This document shows, in pieces, positions 17,778 through 26,661 of a DNA stretch of 64,000 bases. Made by a program: the position numbers and the translations under genes. The stretch lies in assembly GCF_001424945.1 (NCBI RefSeq), contig NZ_LMCW01000005.1, forward strand, positions 78,657 to 142,656. The letters run 5' to 3'. Within the stretch, counting starts at the first letter, position 1, and each line of letters begins with the position of its first letter. The stretch comes from Rhizobium sp. Root1203. Lineage in GTDB: Bacteria > Pseudomonadota > Alphaproteobacteria > Rhizobiales > Rhizobiaceae. The notes beneath the pieces are model-generated. The model ran no database searches. It was not told the origin of the DNA and saw only the letters and a list, made by a program, of their open reading frames with translations.

Positions 17778-18776
17778 ATGCTGCGGTATATTCTCTGGCG
17801 CATCGCCGCGATGGTTCCGACTCTCTTCGTGATCTCCGCATTGGTGTTCACGATTATCGAACTGCCCCCCGGCGACTTTTTCGAGAGCCAGATCGCCGAA
17901 ATGCGGGCGCAGGGCGAGAGCGCAAACCTGCAGGAAATCGAGGAATTGCGGAAGCAATACGGCTTCGACAAGCCTGCGGTCGTTCGCTACTTCTATTGGG
18001 TCGGCGGAATGCTGCACGGCGATTTCGGTTATTCGTTCGAGTATCAGCTGCCGGTATCCGACGTGGTGGGCGACCGGCTGTGGCTGACGATCCTCGTCTC
18101 CTTCTCCACCATCCTGCTGACATGGCTGATCGCCTTTCCGATCGGCATCTATTCGGCGACCCACCAGTACAGCTGGGGCGACTACGGCCTGACGCTGTTC
18201 GGACTGCTCGGCATCGCCATTCCGAATTTCATGCTTGCCCTTATCCTGATGTACTTTGCCAACATGTGGTTCGGCGTCTCCATCGGCCATCTGATGGATC
18301 AGAAGTACCTGTCGGAACCGATGAGCTGGGAGAAAGCGCGTTCGATTCTCTCCCACCTCTGGATCCCCGTGGTTATTGTGGGAACCGCCGGGACAGCCGG
18401 CATGATCCGAAGGCTTCGCGCCAACCTGCTCGACGAAATGCAGAAGCAGTACGTCGTGACTGCGCGCGCAAAGGGGCTTCACCCGTTGCGTGCACTGATC
18501 AAATACCCGCTGCGCATGGCGCTCAACTTCTTCGTCGCCGACATCGGATCGATCCTTCCATCGATCATTTCGGGTGCCGAGATCGTCGCGATCGTCCTGT
18601 CGCTCGAGACGACAGGGCCCATGCTGATCAAGGCGTTGCAGAGTCAGGACATGTATCTCGCCGGTTCGTTCCTGATGTTCCTTGCTTTCCTCAACGTCGT
18701 CGGCGTCTTGGTCTCGGACATTGCCCTTGGCTTCCTCGATCCACGTATTCGCCTGCAAGGCAGGAGCACCAAATAA
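17778..18776 (+). CDS. ABC importer permease, OppB/YejB type
   Basis: A 332-residue inner-membrane permease. It has the usual N-terminal helix (LRYILWRIAAMVPTLFVISA), five further helices and the cytoplasmic EAA-like loop near LRANLLDEMQKQYVVTARAKG, the standard contact site with the ATPase in the DppB/OppB family. It starts three bases after the SBP stop and its last stop base is the first base of the next gene's ATG (TAATG), so the operon is tightly coupled. It forms one half of the channel with the following gene. Confidence 0.93.
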   Translation: MLRYILWRIAAMVPTLFVISALVFTIIELPPGDFFESQIAEMRAQGESANLQEIEELRKQYGFDKPAVVRYFYWVGGMLHGDFGYSFEYQLPVSDVVGDRLWLTILVSFSTILLTWLIAFPIGIYSATHQYSWGDYGLTLFGLLGIAIPNFMLALILMYFANMWFGVSIGHLMDQKYLSEPMSWEKARSILSHLWIPVVIVGTAGTAGMIRRLRANLLDEMQKQYVVTARAKGLHPLRALIKYPLRMALNFFVADIGSILPSIISGAEIVAIVLSLETTGPMLIKALQSQDMYLAGSFLMFLAFLNVVGVLVSDIALGFLDPRIRLQGRSTK

Positions 18777-19948
18777 TGTCGCCCTTGCCCCCACCCGGCG
18801 CACCGATGCCGCACTACGTTTCGACGGCTCCCTTCGATCCGCAAGCGACCGAGGCCATGACATCTGCCCAGTCGCGCATTCACCTTGCATCGCAAAAGCA
18901 GCTGATGTGGTGGAAATTCAAGCAGCACCGACTTGCTCTGATTTCCGGGGTATTCCTGATCGCGGTCTATTTGATGATCCTGGTCGTCGAATTCCTGGCA
19001 CCCTACGGGCTGCACACCAAGAACGTCGATTTCATTCATTCTCCGCCGCAGCGGATCCACTTCTTCAATGAAGGCAGCTTTGTCGGCCCGTTCGTCTTCG
19101 GTCGCAGTATGTCACTCGACATCGATACGTTGCATCGCGTCTACACCGACAGGAAAAACGATGTGCAGCCGATCCGCTTTCTCTGCCGGGGCGATCCCTA
19201 CAAATTCTGGGGAGTCATCAGTTCAGACCTGCATCTCGTCTGCCCGGCGGTCGGCGGCCAGATGTTTCTGCTCGGAACCGATCGCCTGGGGCGCGATGTG
19301 CTTTCGCGCATACTCTACGGCGCCCGCATCTCGCTGACGATCGGCCTGATCGGCATCGCCATCAGCTTTTGCCTTGGCATCGTCATCGGTGGCCTTGCGG
19401 GCTATCGAGGCGGCGTCTTCGACCTGATCGTTCAGCGCCTGATCGAAGTGCTGCAATCTCTGCCGAGCTTGCCCTTGTGGATGGCCCTTGCCGCTATTAT
19501 GCCGGTCACCTGGAGCCCGATCGTCATCTATTTCGGGATCACGGTCATCCTTGGCATCATCGACTGGACCGGATTGGCGCGTGCCGTTCGTTCCAAGCTC
19601 CTCGCCTTGCGCGAGGAAGACTACGTGCAGGCAGCCCAGCTCATGGGCGCCAGCACATCGCGCGTCATCGGCCGGCATCTTGTCCCCGGCTTCATGTCCC
19701 ACCTTATTGCGTCTGCGACCATCTCCATTCCCGGCATGATTCTCGGCGAGACCGCATTGAGCTTCCTGGGGCTCGGTCTCCGCCCGCCGATTACGAGCTG
19801 GGGAATCCTGTTGACAGAGGCAAAGAGCGTAAGCGTTATTGCATTCTATCCATGGTTGCTTTTCCCCATTATACCGGTGGTCTTGGTGATTTTGGCGTTC
19901 AACTTTCTGGGAGACGGCTTGCGTGATGCCGCAGATCCCTACAAATAG
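18776..19948 (+). CDS. ABC importer permease, OppC/YejE type, with long periplasmic loop
   Basis: A 390-residue permease. After a cytoplasmic N-terminal stretch comes helix 1 (LALISGVFLIAVYLMILVVE), then about 100 residues outside the membrane (roughly 80-165) before LGTDRLGRDVLSRILYGAR, the classic OppC/DppC entry motif. The channel helices and EAA loop (VQAAQLMGASTSRVIGRHL) follow. The long loop is larger than in DppC and includes a pair of Cys residues, which could form a disulfide in the periplasm; this is inference. The start is the ATG overlapping the upstream TAA. It is the last gene of the importer operon. Confidence 0.92.
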   Translation: MSPLPPPGAPMPHYVSTAPFDPQATEAMTSAQSRIHLASQKQLMWWKFKQHRLALISGVFLIAVYLMILVVEFLAPYGLHTKNVDFIHSPPQRIHFFNEGSFVGPFVFGRSMSLDIDTLHRVYTDRKNDVQPIRFLCRGDPYKFWGVISSDLHLVCPAVGGQMFLLGTDRLGRDVLSRILYGARISLTIGLIGIAISFCLGIVIGGLAGYRGGVFDLIVQRLIEVLQSLPSLPLWMALAAIMPVTWSPIVIYFGITVILGIIDWTGLARAVRSKLLALREEDYVQAAQLMGASTSRVIGRHLVPGFMSHLIASATISIPGMILGETALSFLGLGLRPPITSWGILLTEAKSVSVIAFYPWLLFPIIPVVLVILAFNFLGDGLRDAADPYK

Positions 19949-20035
19949 CGGTCAGCCGGGCGGAACCATGAGATCTGTTCGACACGTCGTGGAAAGCGGC
20001 GGTGCTAGGTGATGTACAGCCAGGAAGGAATGCCC

Positions 20036-21244
20036 ATGGCACGGCGACTCGAAGATGCCCGTATCCTCATGTACAGCCACGACACATTCGGGCTCGGTCA
20101 TTTGCGCCGCTGTCGGACGATCGCCCATGCGCTGGTCGAGGACTATCGCGGTCTCAATATCCTGATTGTCTCAGGCGCCACCATTGCCGGCGCATTCGAC
20201 TATCGGGCCCGCGTCGACTTCGTGAAGGTTCCGAGCGTGATCAAGCTTCGAAACGGCGAATACACGTCGCTTGCGAGCCATATCGATCTTCAGGAAACGC
20301 TGAAGATGCGGGAATCGATCATCCGTCATACGGCCGAGACGTTTCAGCCGGATATCTTCATCGTCGACAAGGAGCCAATGGGCCTCAAAGGCGAGGTGGA
20401 GGATACGCTTGCCTACCTCAAGTCGCGCGGCACGCAGCTGGTGCTTGGACTGCGAGAGATCATGGATGCACCCCATCTGCTGGATGCAGAGTGGAAGAGA
20501 AACGGAATTATGCAGAAGATCGATCAGTATTACGATTCGATCTGGGTCTATGGGCCGCCGGATTTCTACGATCCGCTGATCGGGCTGGATGTCCCGGCGA
20601 GCGTGCGCAGGAAGATGGATTTCGTCGGCTTCCTGCAGCGCAGTGTTTCGGCGAGCAAGACATCGATCAACGCCCGCAGCGACAACTATATTCTCGTGAC
20701 GACCGGCGGCGGCGGGGACGGGTCCGATCTGGTCCACGACGTGATGAACGCCTACGAGCAGGACGCCACCCTGCAGCAGAAGGCACTCGTCGTGCTTGGG
20801 CCCTATATGCCGGCTGCCGAGCGCAGCAAGCTCGTGCAGAAGGGCGCCAGAATCCCATATATCGAGGTCATCGAGTTCGACAACCATATGGAAGAACTGA
20901 TCGCTGGCGCAACCGGGGTTGTCGCCATGGGTGGCTACAATACCTATTGTGAAATTTTGTCGTTCGACAAGCCTGCATTGATCGTGCCGCGCGTCAAACC
21001 GCGGGAAGAGCAGCTGCTCCGCGCCCAGCGGGCAAGCGCACTCGGCCTGGTCGACATGCTGCTGCCCGAACAGTCCGCCGACGCGGCCGTGATGGCCGAC
21101 GCGCTGAAACGCCTGCCACATCGCCAGCCGCCATCGATAAGCGGTTGCACTCTGAGGCTCGAGGGGCTTAATCACATCTCGCAGACGGTTGGACATTGGC
21201 TCGATAGCCGAGGCCCCCATCTTTCCGTCGTCGGCGCCGAGTGA
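20036..21244 (+). CDS. Predicted glycosyltransferase, MurG-like (COG4671 type)
   Basis: A 402-residue GT-B protein. The N-terminus has ILMYSHDTFGLGHLRRCRTIA, the MurG/GT28-like phosphate loop and acceptor region, and the C-terminal half has VVAMGGYNTYCEILSF, the nucleotide-sugar binding segment typical of this group. The ATG at 20036 is preceded by AGGAAGG with 7-nt spacing; ATGs at 20009 and 20030 are alternatives. It is the first of three adjacent glycosyltransferases and is related in sequence style to the third (22534). The group is usually called predicted glycosyltransferase; donor and acceptor are unknown. Confidence 0.88.
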   Translation: MARRLEDARILMYSHDTFGLGHLRRCRTIAHALVEDYRGLNILIVSGATIAGAFDYRARVDFVKVPSVIKLRNGEYTSLASHIDLQETLKMRESIIRHTAETFQPDIFIVDKEPMGLKGEVEDTLAYLKSRGTQLVLGLREIMDAPHLLDAEWKRNGIMQKIDQYYDSIWVYGPPDFYDPLIGLDVPASVRRKMDFVGFLQRSVSASKTSINARSDNYILVTTGGGGDGSDLVHDVMNAYEQDATLQQKALVVLGPYMPAAERSKLVQKGARIPYIEVIEFDNHMEELIAGATGVVAMGGYNTYCEILSFDKPALIVPRVKPREEQLLRAQRASALGLVDMLLPEQSADAAVMADALKRLPHRQPPSISGCTLRLEGLNHISQTVGHWLDSRGPHLSVVGAE

Positions 21245-21286
21245 GGGTTCAAGCCGAGTGAAGGTTCAGGCCGAGTGAAGATCCAG
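21236..21286 (+). repeat. Three imperfect tandem 17-bp repeats across a gene junction
   Basis: Copies are GCCGAGTGAGGGTTCAA (21236-21252), GCCGAGTGAAGGTTCAG (21253-21269) and GCCGAGTGAAGATCCAG (21270-21286). The first contains the stop codon of the upstream glycosyltransferase and the third contains the GTG start of the next. The period is not a multiple of three, so copies shift frame. A recent slippage event is the simplest explanation. Confidence 0.8.
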
Positions 21287-22537
21287 GCATTGCCGCAACG
21301 CCGGAAGATACTGGTCGTTCTGAAGGGCTACCCGCGCCTTTCCGAAACGTTCATCGCCCAGGAACTGTTGGGGCTCGAACGGGCCGGCTTCGACCTGACG
21401 CTGATTTCGATGCGCCGTCCGACCGACAAGAAGCGGCATCCGGTGCACGACGAGATCAAGGCGCGGGTTGTCTATCTGCCCGAGTATCTGCACGAAGAAC
21501 CGATCCGGGTGTTGAAAGGCGTGGTTTCGGGCTTCCGCATGCCAGGGTTCAAGGCGCTTGTGAAACGCTTCCTGAAGGACCTGCCGCGCGATGTTTCGCG
21601 AAACCGTTTCCGTCGGCTGGGCCAGGCTTTGGTGCTGGCGCGCGAATGGCCGGACAAGGGCACGTGGCTGCATGCGCATTTCATTCACACGCCAGCCTCT
21701 GTCACGGAATATGCCAGCATCCTGACCGGCGTGCCCTGGACCTGTTCCGCGCATGCCAAGGACATCTGGACCTCACCCGATTGGGAACTGAACGAGAAGC
21801 TCGGCAGCGCGCGCTGGACCGTCACCTGCACGAAAAGCGGCTATGAGCACATGCGTACGCTGACGGAGCGCAAGGAGGCGGTGCATTTGAGTTATCACGG
21901 CCTGGATCTGGCGCGATTCGGACATTTTGCAGAGCAGAGGCCTTGTCGCGACGGCAGCAACCCGGCTGATCCCGTCTCAATCCTGAGTGTGGGCCGTGCT
22001 GTGGAAAAGAAGGGATATGATACGCTGCTGCAGGCACTCGCACGCCTGCCGGCAGACTTGCACTGGCGCTTCGAGCATATCGGCGGCGGCGACGAGTTAC
22101 CCAGGCTGAAGGCGCTGGCGACGACACTTGGCGTTGCCGACAGGATCACCTGGAAGGGAGCGCTCGCACAGGATGATGTGCTCGATCACTACCGTCGATC
22201 GGACATCTTTGCGCTCGCCTGCCGGATTGCAGCTAACGGCGACCGCGACGGGCTTCCCAATGTTCTGGTTGAGGCATCCAGCCAGCGGCTGCCCTGCATT
22301 TCCACGTCCGTGTCCGGCGTCCCCGAGCTTCTGGTTGACGGAGAAAACGGATTGCTGGTACCGCCCGAAGACCCCGTCGCATTGGCCGTGGCGCTGGAAG
22401 CCGCAATCCGGGATCCGAAGCTGCGCCGCACGCTGGGGGATAGCGCAGAGCAACGGGTGCGTGCGCATTTCGACCATCACGCCAGCATCGAACAGCTCAG
22501 CCGCCTTTTCGACTCGGAATGGCAGAGGGCATCATGA
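21275..22537 (+). CDS. Glycosyltransferase family 4 protein
   Basis: A 420-residue GT-B retaining glycosyltransferase starting at GTG within a tandem repeat; no better start lies near. The N-terminal domain contains YPRLSETFIAQELLGLER, common in colanic-acid and EPS GT4 enzymes. In the C-terminal domain, GRAVEKKGYDTLLQAL is the donor-site loop and the acidic motif lies in DGLPNVLVEASSQRLP. It overlaps the next gene by 4 bp (ATGA). Together with the two MurG-like neighbours it suggests stepwise building of one oligosaccharide. The sugar is unknown. Confidence 0.9.
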   Translation: MKIQALPQRRKILVVLKGYPRLSETFIAQELLGLERAGFDLTLISMRRPTDKKRHPVHDEIKARVVYLPEYLHEEPIRVLKGVVSGFRMPGFKALVKRFLKDLPRDVSRNRFRRLGQALVLAREWPDKGTWLHAHFIHTPASVTEYASILTGVPWTCSAHAKDIWTSPDWELNEKLGSARWTVTCTKSGYEHMRTLTERKEAVHLSYHGLDLARFGHFAEQRPCRDGSNPADPVSILSVGRAVEKKGYDTLLQALARLPADLHWRFEHIGGGDELPRLKALATTLGVADRITWKGALAQDDVLDHYRRSDIFALACRIAANGDRDGLPNVLVEASSQRLPCISTSVSGVPELLVDGENGLLVPPEDPVALAVALEAAIRDPKLRRTLGDSAEQRVRAHFDHHASIEQLSRLFDSEWQRAS

Positions 22538-23667
22538 TAGCGCCGCGGGTTTTCTTTTACGTTCAGCATCTGCTCGGCATCGGTCACATCGCCCGGGCAA
22601 GCCGTATTGCCAACGCGCTTGCATCTGATGGCTTCGATGTTACCGTTGTCACCGGAGGCTTGCCCGTTCCGGGCTTTCCCGCCGAGGGCATCAAGACCGT
22701 TGCCTTGCCACCGGTGGTCGCAAGCAACGCAGGCTTCTCCGGTCTTGCCGAAGCCAATGGCACGCCTGCCGGCGAGGAATTTCTCAACCGGCGCCGCGAC
22801 ATTTTGCTATCCGCCTTTCGTGACGCCCGGCCCAATGTCGTCATCGTGGAAGCCTTTCCGTTCGGACGCAGACAAATGCGCTTCGAACTGCTGCCCCTCC
22901 TCGCTGCAATCGAACAGGCTGACCCCAGGCCGAAGCTGCTGAGCTCGGTGCGCGACATCCTGCAGGAAAACCGCAAGGCTGGCCGGGACGCGGAGACTGC
23001 AGCGCTCGTCCAGAACCACTTCGATGCGGTTCTGGTGCACGGCGATCCAGCATTCGTCCTTCTGGAAGACACGTTCCCCCTCACCTCGGACATCGCCACC
23101 AAGGTTGTCTACACAGGGATCGTCGCGCCGCTGCAAGCTGCCGAGCCGTCGGATGTCTACGACATCATCGCATCCGTGGGCGGCGGCGCTGTCGGAATGG
23201 ATCTTCTCGCCGCTGCCGCACGGGCGGCCGCAATTCTGCCGGCGGATCTGCGTTGGTTGCTGATCAGCGGCCCCAACCTGCCCGAGCGCGACTTTGCCGC
23301 GCTTTCAGCGGATATGGCGCCCAACGTGACACTCGTCCGTTTCCGCAAGGATTTCCCGTCGCTCCTGCGCGGCGCACGGGTCTCCATCTCGCAAGCGGGC
23401 TACAACACCGTAGGCGACCTCCTGAAAACGGACTGCCGCCCGATCCTGGTACCCTTCGTTGCCGGTGGCGAGACCGAGCAGACCGTCCGGGCCGAACGGT
23501 TGAAGGCCCTTGGCCTTGCCGATATCCTGCCCGAGAAGGACCTGACGCCCGAACTCGTCGCGGCTGCCGTCGGCGCGGCCCTGGAAGCGCCGGCGCAACC
23601 CTCCACCACGCTCGACCTCGATGGCGCTCACAAGACGGCGCAGATCATTCGCGTGATGGTCGGTTGA
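22534..23667 (+). CDS. Predicted glycosyltransferase, MurG-like (COG4671 type)
   Basis: A 377-residue GT-B protein with N-terminal FFYVQHLLGIGHIARASRIA, clearly similar in pattern to the gene at 20036 (HxxGxGHxxR). The C-terminal half has ARVSISQAGYNTVGDLL and VPFVAGGETEQTVRAERL, the donor-binding region of this group. The ATG at 22534 overlaps the previous stop as ATGA; an earlier in-frame start at 22519 is less likely. It closes the glycosyltransferase trio and is followed by a 194-bp gap before the degenerate ABC gene. Confidence 0.88.
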   Translation: MIAPRVFFYVQHLLGIGHIARASRIANALASDGFDVTVVTGGLPVPGFPAEGIKTVALPPVVASNAGFSGLAEANGTPAGEEFLNRRRDILLSAFRDARPNVVIVEAFPFGRRQMRFELLPLLAAIEQADPRPKLLSSVRDILQENRKAGRDAETAALVQNHFDAVLVHGDPAFVLLEDTFPLTSDIATKVVYTGIVAPLQAAEPSDVYDIIASVGGGAVGMDLLAAAARAAAILPADLRWLLISGPNLPERDFAALSADMAPNVTLVRFRKDFPSLLRGARVSISQAGYNTVGDLLKTDCRPILVPFVAGGETEQTVRAERLKALGLADILPEKDLTPELVAAAVGAALEAPAQPSTTLDLDGAHKTAQIIRVMVG

Positions 23668-23704
23668 AACGCTCGCACTTTACGAAACTCCTATGATATA
23701 AAAA

Positions 23705-23720
23705 GATTCCCGCGAGAATC
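23705..23720. promoter_or_regulatory. Short palindrome between glycosyltransferase trio and ABC gene
   Basis: GATTCCCGCGAGAATC has 5-bp outer arms GATTC/GAATC around CCGCGA. It lies in the AT-richer gap 23668-23861 that should contain the promoter of the ABC gene. Protein-binding site is possible; evidence is only the symmetry. Confidence 0.25.
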
Positions 23721-23861
23721 GGCGCGATGATTGCAAGCCGCTTCGCGTTGTTTTCGTTGGGGTATCCAGCGGCCCGGTTGCATGGTTCTTTTCTCGGCAC
23801 TTCGCTTCTGTTCTGCGACGGGGTTGTTGATTAAAATTTTCCCGATAATTGACGGTTAACA

Positions 23862-26576
23862 ATGGAAAAAAGCCTCGCGCGCTACATCTGGTCGAACACG
23901 CGGCTGCAGCAACTCTGGATTTTGGCGGTCGTTGCGCTGTCAATGATACCCTATTTCCTTTCGTTCGATCTTCCCAAGCAGATCGTCAACGGTCCGATTC
24001 AGGGCTCCGGGTTTGAGGGCGAAGGCGCGACACAGACCTTCATGCATCTCTCTTACACCTTTCCTGTCATCGGAAAGGTCGAGTTCTTCTCGGGCCTGCA
24101 GCTGGACCGGCTCCAGACGCTCATGGCGCTCAGCCTGGTTTTCCTGGCACTGGTGGTCTTGAACGGCCTCTTCAAATTCTACATCAACACCTACAAGGGC
24201 CGGCTCGGAGAGCGCATGCTGCGGCGTATCCGCTTTCAGCTGATCGACCGCGTCCTGCGATTTCCTCCCAACCATTTCAAGCGGGTGAAGTCGGCTGAAA
24301 TCGCCACCATGATCAAGGACGAGGTAGAGCCCATGGGGGGCTTTACCGGTGACGCCTTTGTGTCTCCCGCCCTGCTTGGAGGACAGGCACTCACGGCTCT
24401 CATCTTCATCATCGTGCAGAATTTCTGGCTGGGGATGATCGCCGCTGGCATCGTCGGCGTTCAGGCCGTCATCATACCGCGGATGCGAAAGCGCCTGCTC
24501 GAGCTTGGTCGCCAGCGCCAGTTGACCGCTCGCGAGCTTTCAGGGCGTGTCGGCGAAATCGTAGACGGCATCGGCACGATCCACGGCAACGACACGTCGA
24601 ACCTCGAACGCGCCGACATCGCCGCCCGACTAGGACTGATCTTCTCGATCCGCTACGACCTCTATCAGTGGAAGTTTCTCGTCAAGTTCCTGAACAACTT
24701 CCTCGCCCAGGTCACGCCTTTCCTTTTTTATGCAATCGGCGGCTACCTGGCCCTGCAGGGACGTCTGGATATCGGCCAGCTGGTGGCGGTGATCAGCGCG
24801 TACAAAGACCTGCCCGGCCCGTTGAAGGAACTGATCGACTGGGACCAGATGCGCCAGGACGTGCAGGTGAAATACCAGCAGGTCTACGAGCAGTTTAATG
24901 TCGAGCCCCTGATCGACGAGAGTATCCATGTCGTTGCTGGCGCAGCGGTCACGCCGTTGGCATCGTCGATTGTCGTCAGCAACCTGTCGGTCAGCGACGA
25001 CAGCGGTGCGCGCCTGATCAATCACATATCCGTCGAGATCAAGCCGAATGAAACAGTTGCCGTCGTCGGCCCGAACGCGAGCGGCGCCGAGGCGTTCGCC
25101 GAAGCCCTGGGGCGTCTGGTCTGGCCGGATTCCGGTCGCATCACAATCGACGGCAAGGACTTGCTGGAGCTTCCCGAATCGGTCACCGGACGACGGATTT
25201 CCTATGCATCCGCCGACATCTATTTCTTCCAGGGCACGCTCCGTGACAACATTCTCTACGGGCTGAAGCATGCGCCGCTCCGCGACCCGGACTATGACGA
25301 GCAGACCGCTCTTGAGGTCAAGTGGCATGCTGCCGAAGCCCTCAAGGCCGGAAATCCCACACTCGATCCGAACAGCGACTGGGTCGATTATCAGGCGGCA
25401 GGCGCCACCGGCCCCGATGACATTCTCAAAGCAATACGCCCGGTGCTCGACGCCGTACTCATTTCGCAGGACCTTCTTGACCTGGCGCTTCGTTCGACGG
25501 TCGACACAGCTGTGCATGTGACGCTCGCCGGGCATATCGTCGATGTGCGTGCGGCACTTCGCGAGCGCATGCAGGAGTCGGACCTCGCCAGCATCGTGGT
25601 GCCGTTCGACTTCGACGCCTACAATATCCAGGCGACGGTCGGCGAGAACCTCCTGTTCGGATCCATGAAGCGGCCGGCCATGAACAATCGCCGTCTGGCC
25701 GCGCATCCGTATTTCCAGGCGCTTTTCCGCGAGACGGGACTGAGCAACGATCTCTATACAATGGGCCTTGAGATCGCCGAAAACGCCGTCGAACTCTTCC
25801 ATGACCTGCCGCCGGATCACCCCTTCTTCCAGCAGTTGACGTTCATGACGGCAGATGACATTCCGACCTATCAGGCATTGCTCCAGAAGCTCACGAGCCG
25901 GAAGTTCGACGATGCTACACCCGAGGAGCGCTCATCCATCATCCGGCTGAGCTTCGCCTACATCGAGCCGCGGCACCGCTTCGGTCTTCTGACCGACGAG
26001 TTGACGGCAAAGATCGTCAGCGCCCGTAAGCAGTTCCACGAGAATATTCCAGAAGATCTCGCCGCCGTCATCGAGCGCTACGACCCTGAGCACTTCATCT
26101 CTTCGGCAAGCCTGATGGACAATGTGCTGTTCGGTCGTATTGCATACCAGCAAGCGGACGCATCGTCGCGCATCCGGGGGATCATGGGAGAGTTGTTCGA
26201 CTCGCTGGATCTCTTCGATGACGTGCTGTCCATCGGACTGGAGTTTGACGTCGGCTCCGGCGGGAAGCGTTTGACAATGGTGCAGCGCCAGAAGCTGAAC
26301 CTCGCCCGGGCTCTTCTGCGGCGGTCCGACTATTTCATTCTCAACCGACCGCTTTCAGCGCTCGACCAGCGCGTCCAGGACCAGATCACCCACAACATCG
26401 TCAACGATCTGCACAAGGAAGGGGAGCGGCCGACGATCGTCTGGGTATTGTCGAACGCGAAGCTTGCGGAGATATTCGACCGAATTCTGCTTTTCGACCG
26501 CGGAAGCCTTGTCGAAGCCGGAAACTTTCCTGAGCTTTCGGAACAAAACGGTATGTTCAAGGAACTGTTATCGTAA
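23862..26576 (+). CDS. ABC exporter-like protein with degenerate, expanded ATPase domain
   Basis: A 904-residue protein. Residues 1-340 look like a type I exporter membrane domain (six helices, LGERMLRRIRFQLIDRVLRFP coupling region). The ATPase part from about 357 is abnormal: Walker A reads GPNASGAEAF near residue 400 with no Lys; the Q-loop Gln is absent (ISYASADIYFF); the signature is LTMVQRQKLNLARALL near 803; Walker B is YFILNRPLSALD near 823, with Asn-Arg replacing Asp-Glu; and the H-loop His is missing (WVLSNAK). About 330 extra residues lie between Q-loop and signature and contain two more copies of the post-Q-loop motif (near 586 and 743). ATP hydrolysis is doubtful. A cNMP-binding protein gene follows 85 bp downstream. 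Confidence 0.85.
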   Translation: MEKSLARYIWSNTRLQQLWILAVVALSMIPYFLSFDLPKQIVNGPIQGSGFEGEGATQTFMHLSYTFPVIGKVEFFSGLQLDRLQTLMALSLVFLALVVLNGLFKFYINTYKGRLGERMLRRIRFQLIDRVLRFPPNHFKRVKSAEIATMIKDEVEPMGGFTGDAFVSPALLGGQALTALIFIIVQNFWLGMIAAGIVGVQAVIIPRMRKRLLELGRQRQLTARELSGRVGEIVDGIGTIHGNDTSNLERADIAARLGLIFSIRYDLYQWKFLVKFLNNFLAQVTPFLFYAIGGYLALQGRLDIGQLVAVISAYKDLPGPLKELIDWDQMRQDVQVKYQQVYEQFNVEPLIDESIHVVAGAAVTPLASSIVVSNLSVSDDSGARLINHISVEIKPNETVAVVGPNASGAEAFAEALGRLVWPDSGRITIDGKDLLELPESVTGRRISYASADIYFFQGTLRDNILYGLKHAPLRDPDYDEQTALEVKWHAAEALKAGNPTLDPNSDWVDYQAAGATGPDDILKAIRPVLDAVLISQDLLDLALRSTVDTAVHVTLAGHIVDVRAALRERMQESDLASIVVPFDFDAYNIQATVGENLLFGSMKRPAMNNRRLAAHPYFQALFRETGLSNDLYTMGLEIAENAVELFHDLPPDHPFFQQLTFMTADDIPTYQALLQKLTSRKFDDATPEERSSIIRLSFAYIEPRHRFGLLTDELTAKIVSARKQFHENIPEDLAAVIERYDPEHFISSASLMDNVLFGRIAYQQADASSRIRGIMGELFDSLDLFDDVLSIGLEFDVGSGGKRLTMVQRQKLNLARALLRRSDYFILNRPLSALDQRVQDQITHNIVNDLHKEGERPTIVWVLSNAKLAEIFDRILLFDRGSLVEAGNFPELSEQNGMFKELLS

Positions 26577-26661
26577 TATCCTATATCAGCGGCAATAGTG
26601 GCGTCCTCGAGAGACGCAATGGATCGAGCGCACCGAATGTGCGGCAGGGATAAATACGCTC

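Noticed and set aside
15798..18890. Open frame of about 1030 codons on the minus strand
   Set aside because: It lies wholly antisense to the binding-protein and permease genes, has a His/Arg/Asp/Gln-rich composition with no domain, and mirrors high-GC codon bias of the real genes.
24630..25820. Open frame of about 396 codons on the minus strand
   Set aside because: Shadow of the 904-aa ABC-like gene; no protein features.
23862..26576. The degenerate ABC gene as a simple pseudogene
   Set aside because: The 904-codon frame is uninterrupted with normal codon use and motif loss is spread over all sites in an orderly way, which fits a preserved but altered protein better than decay.
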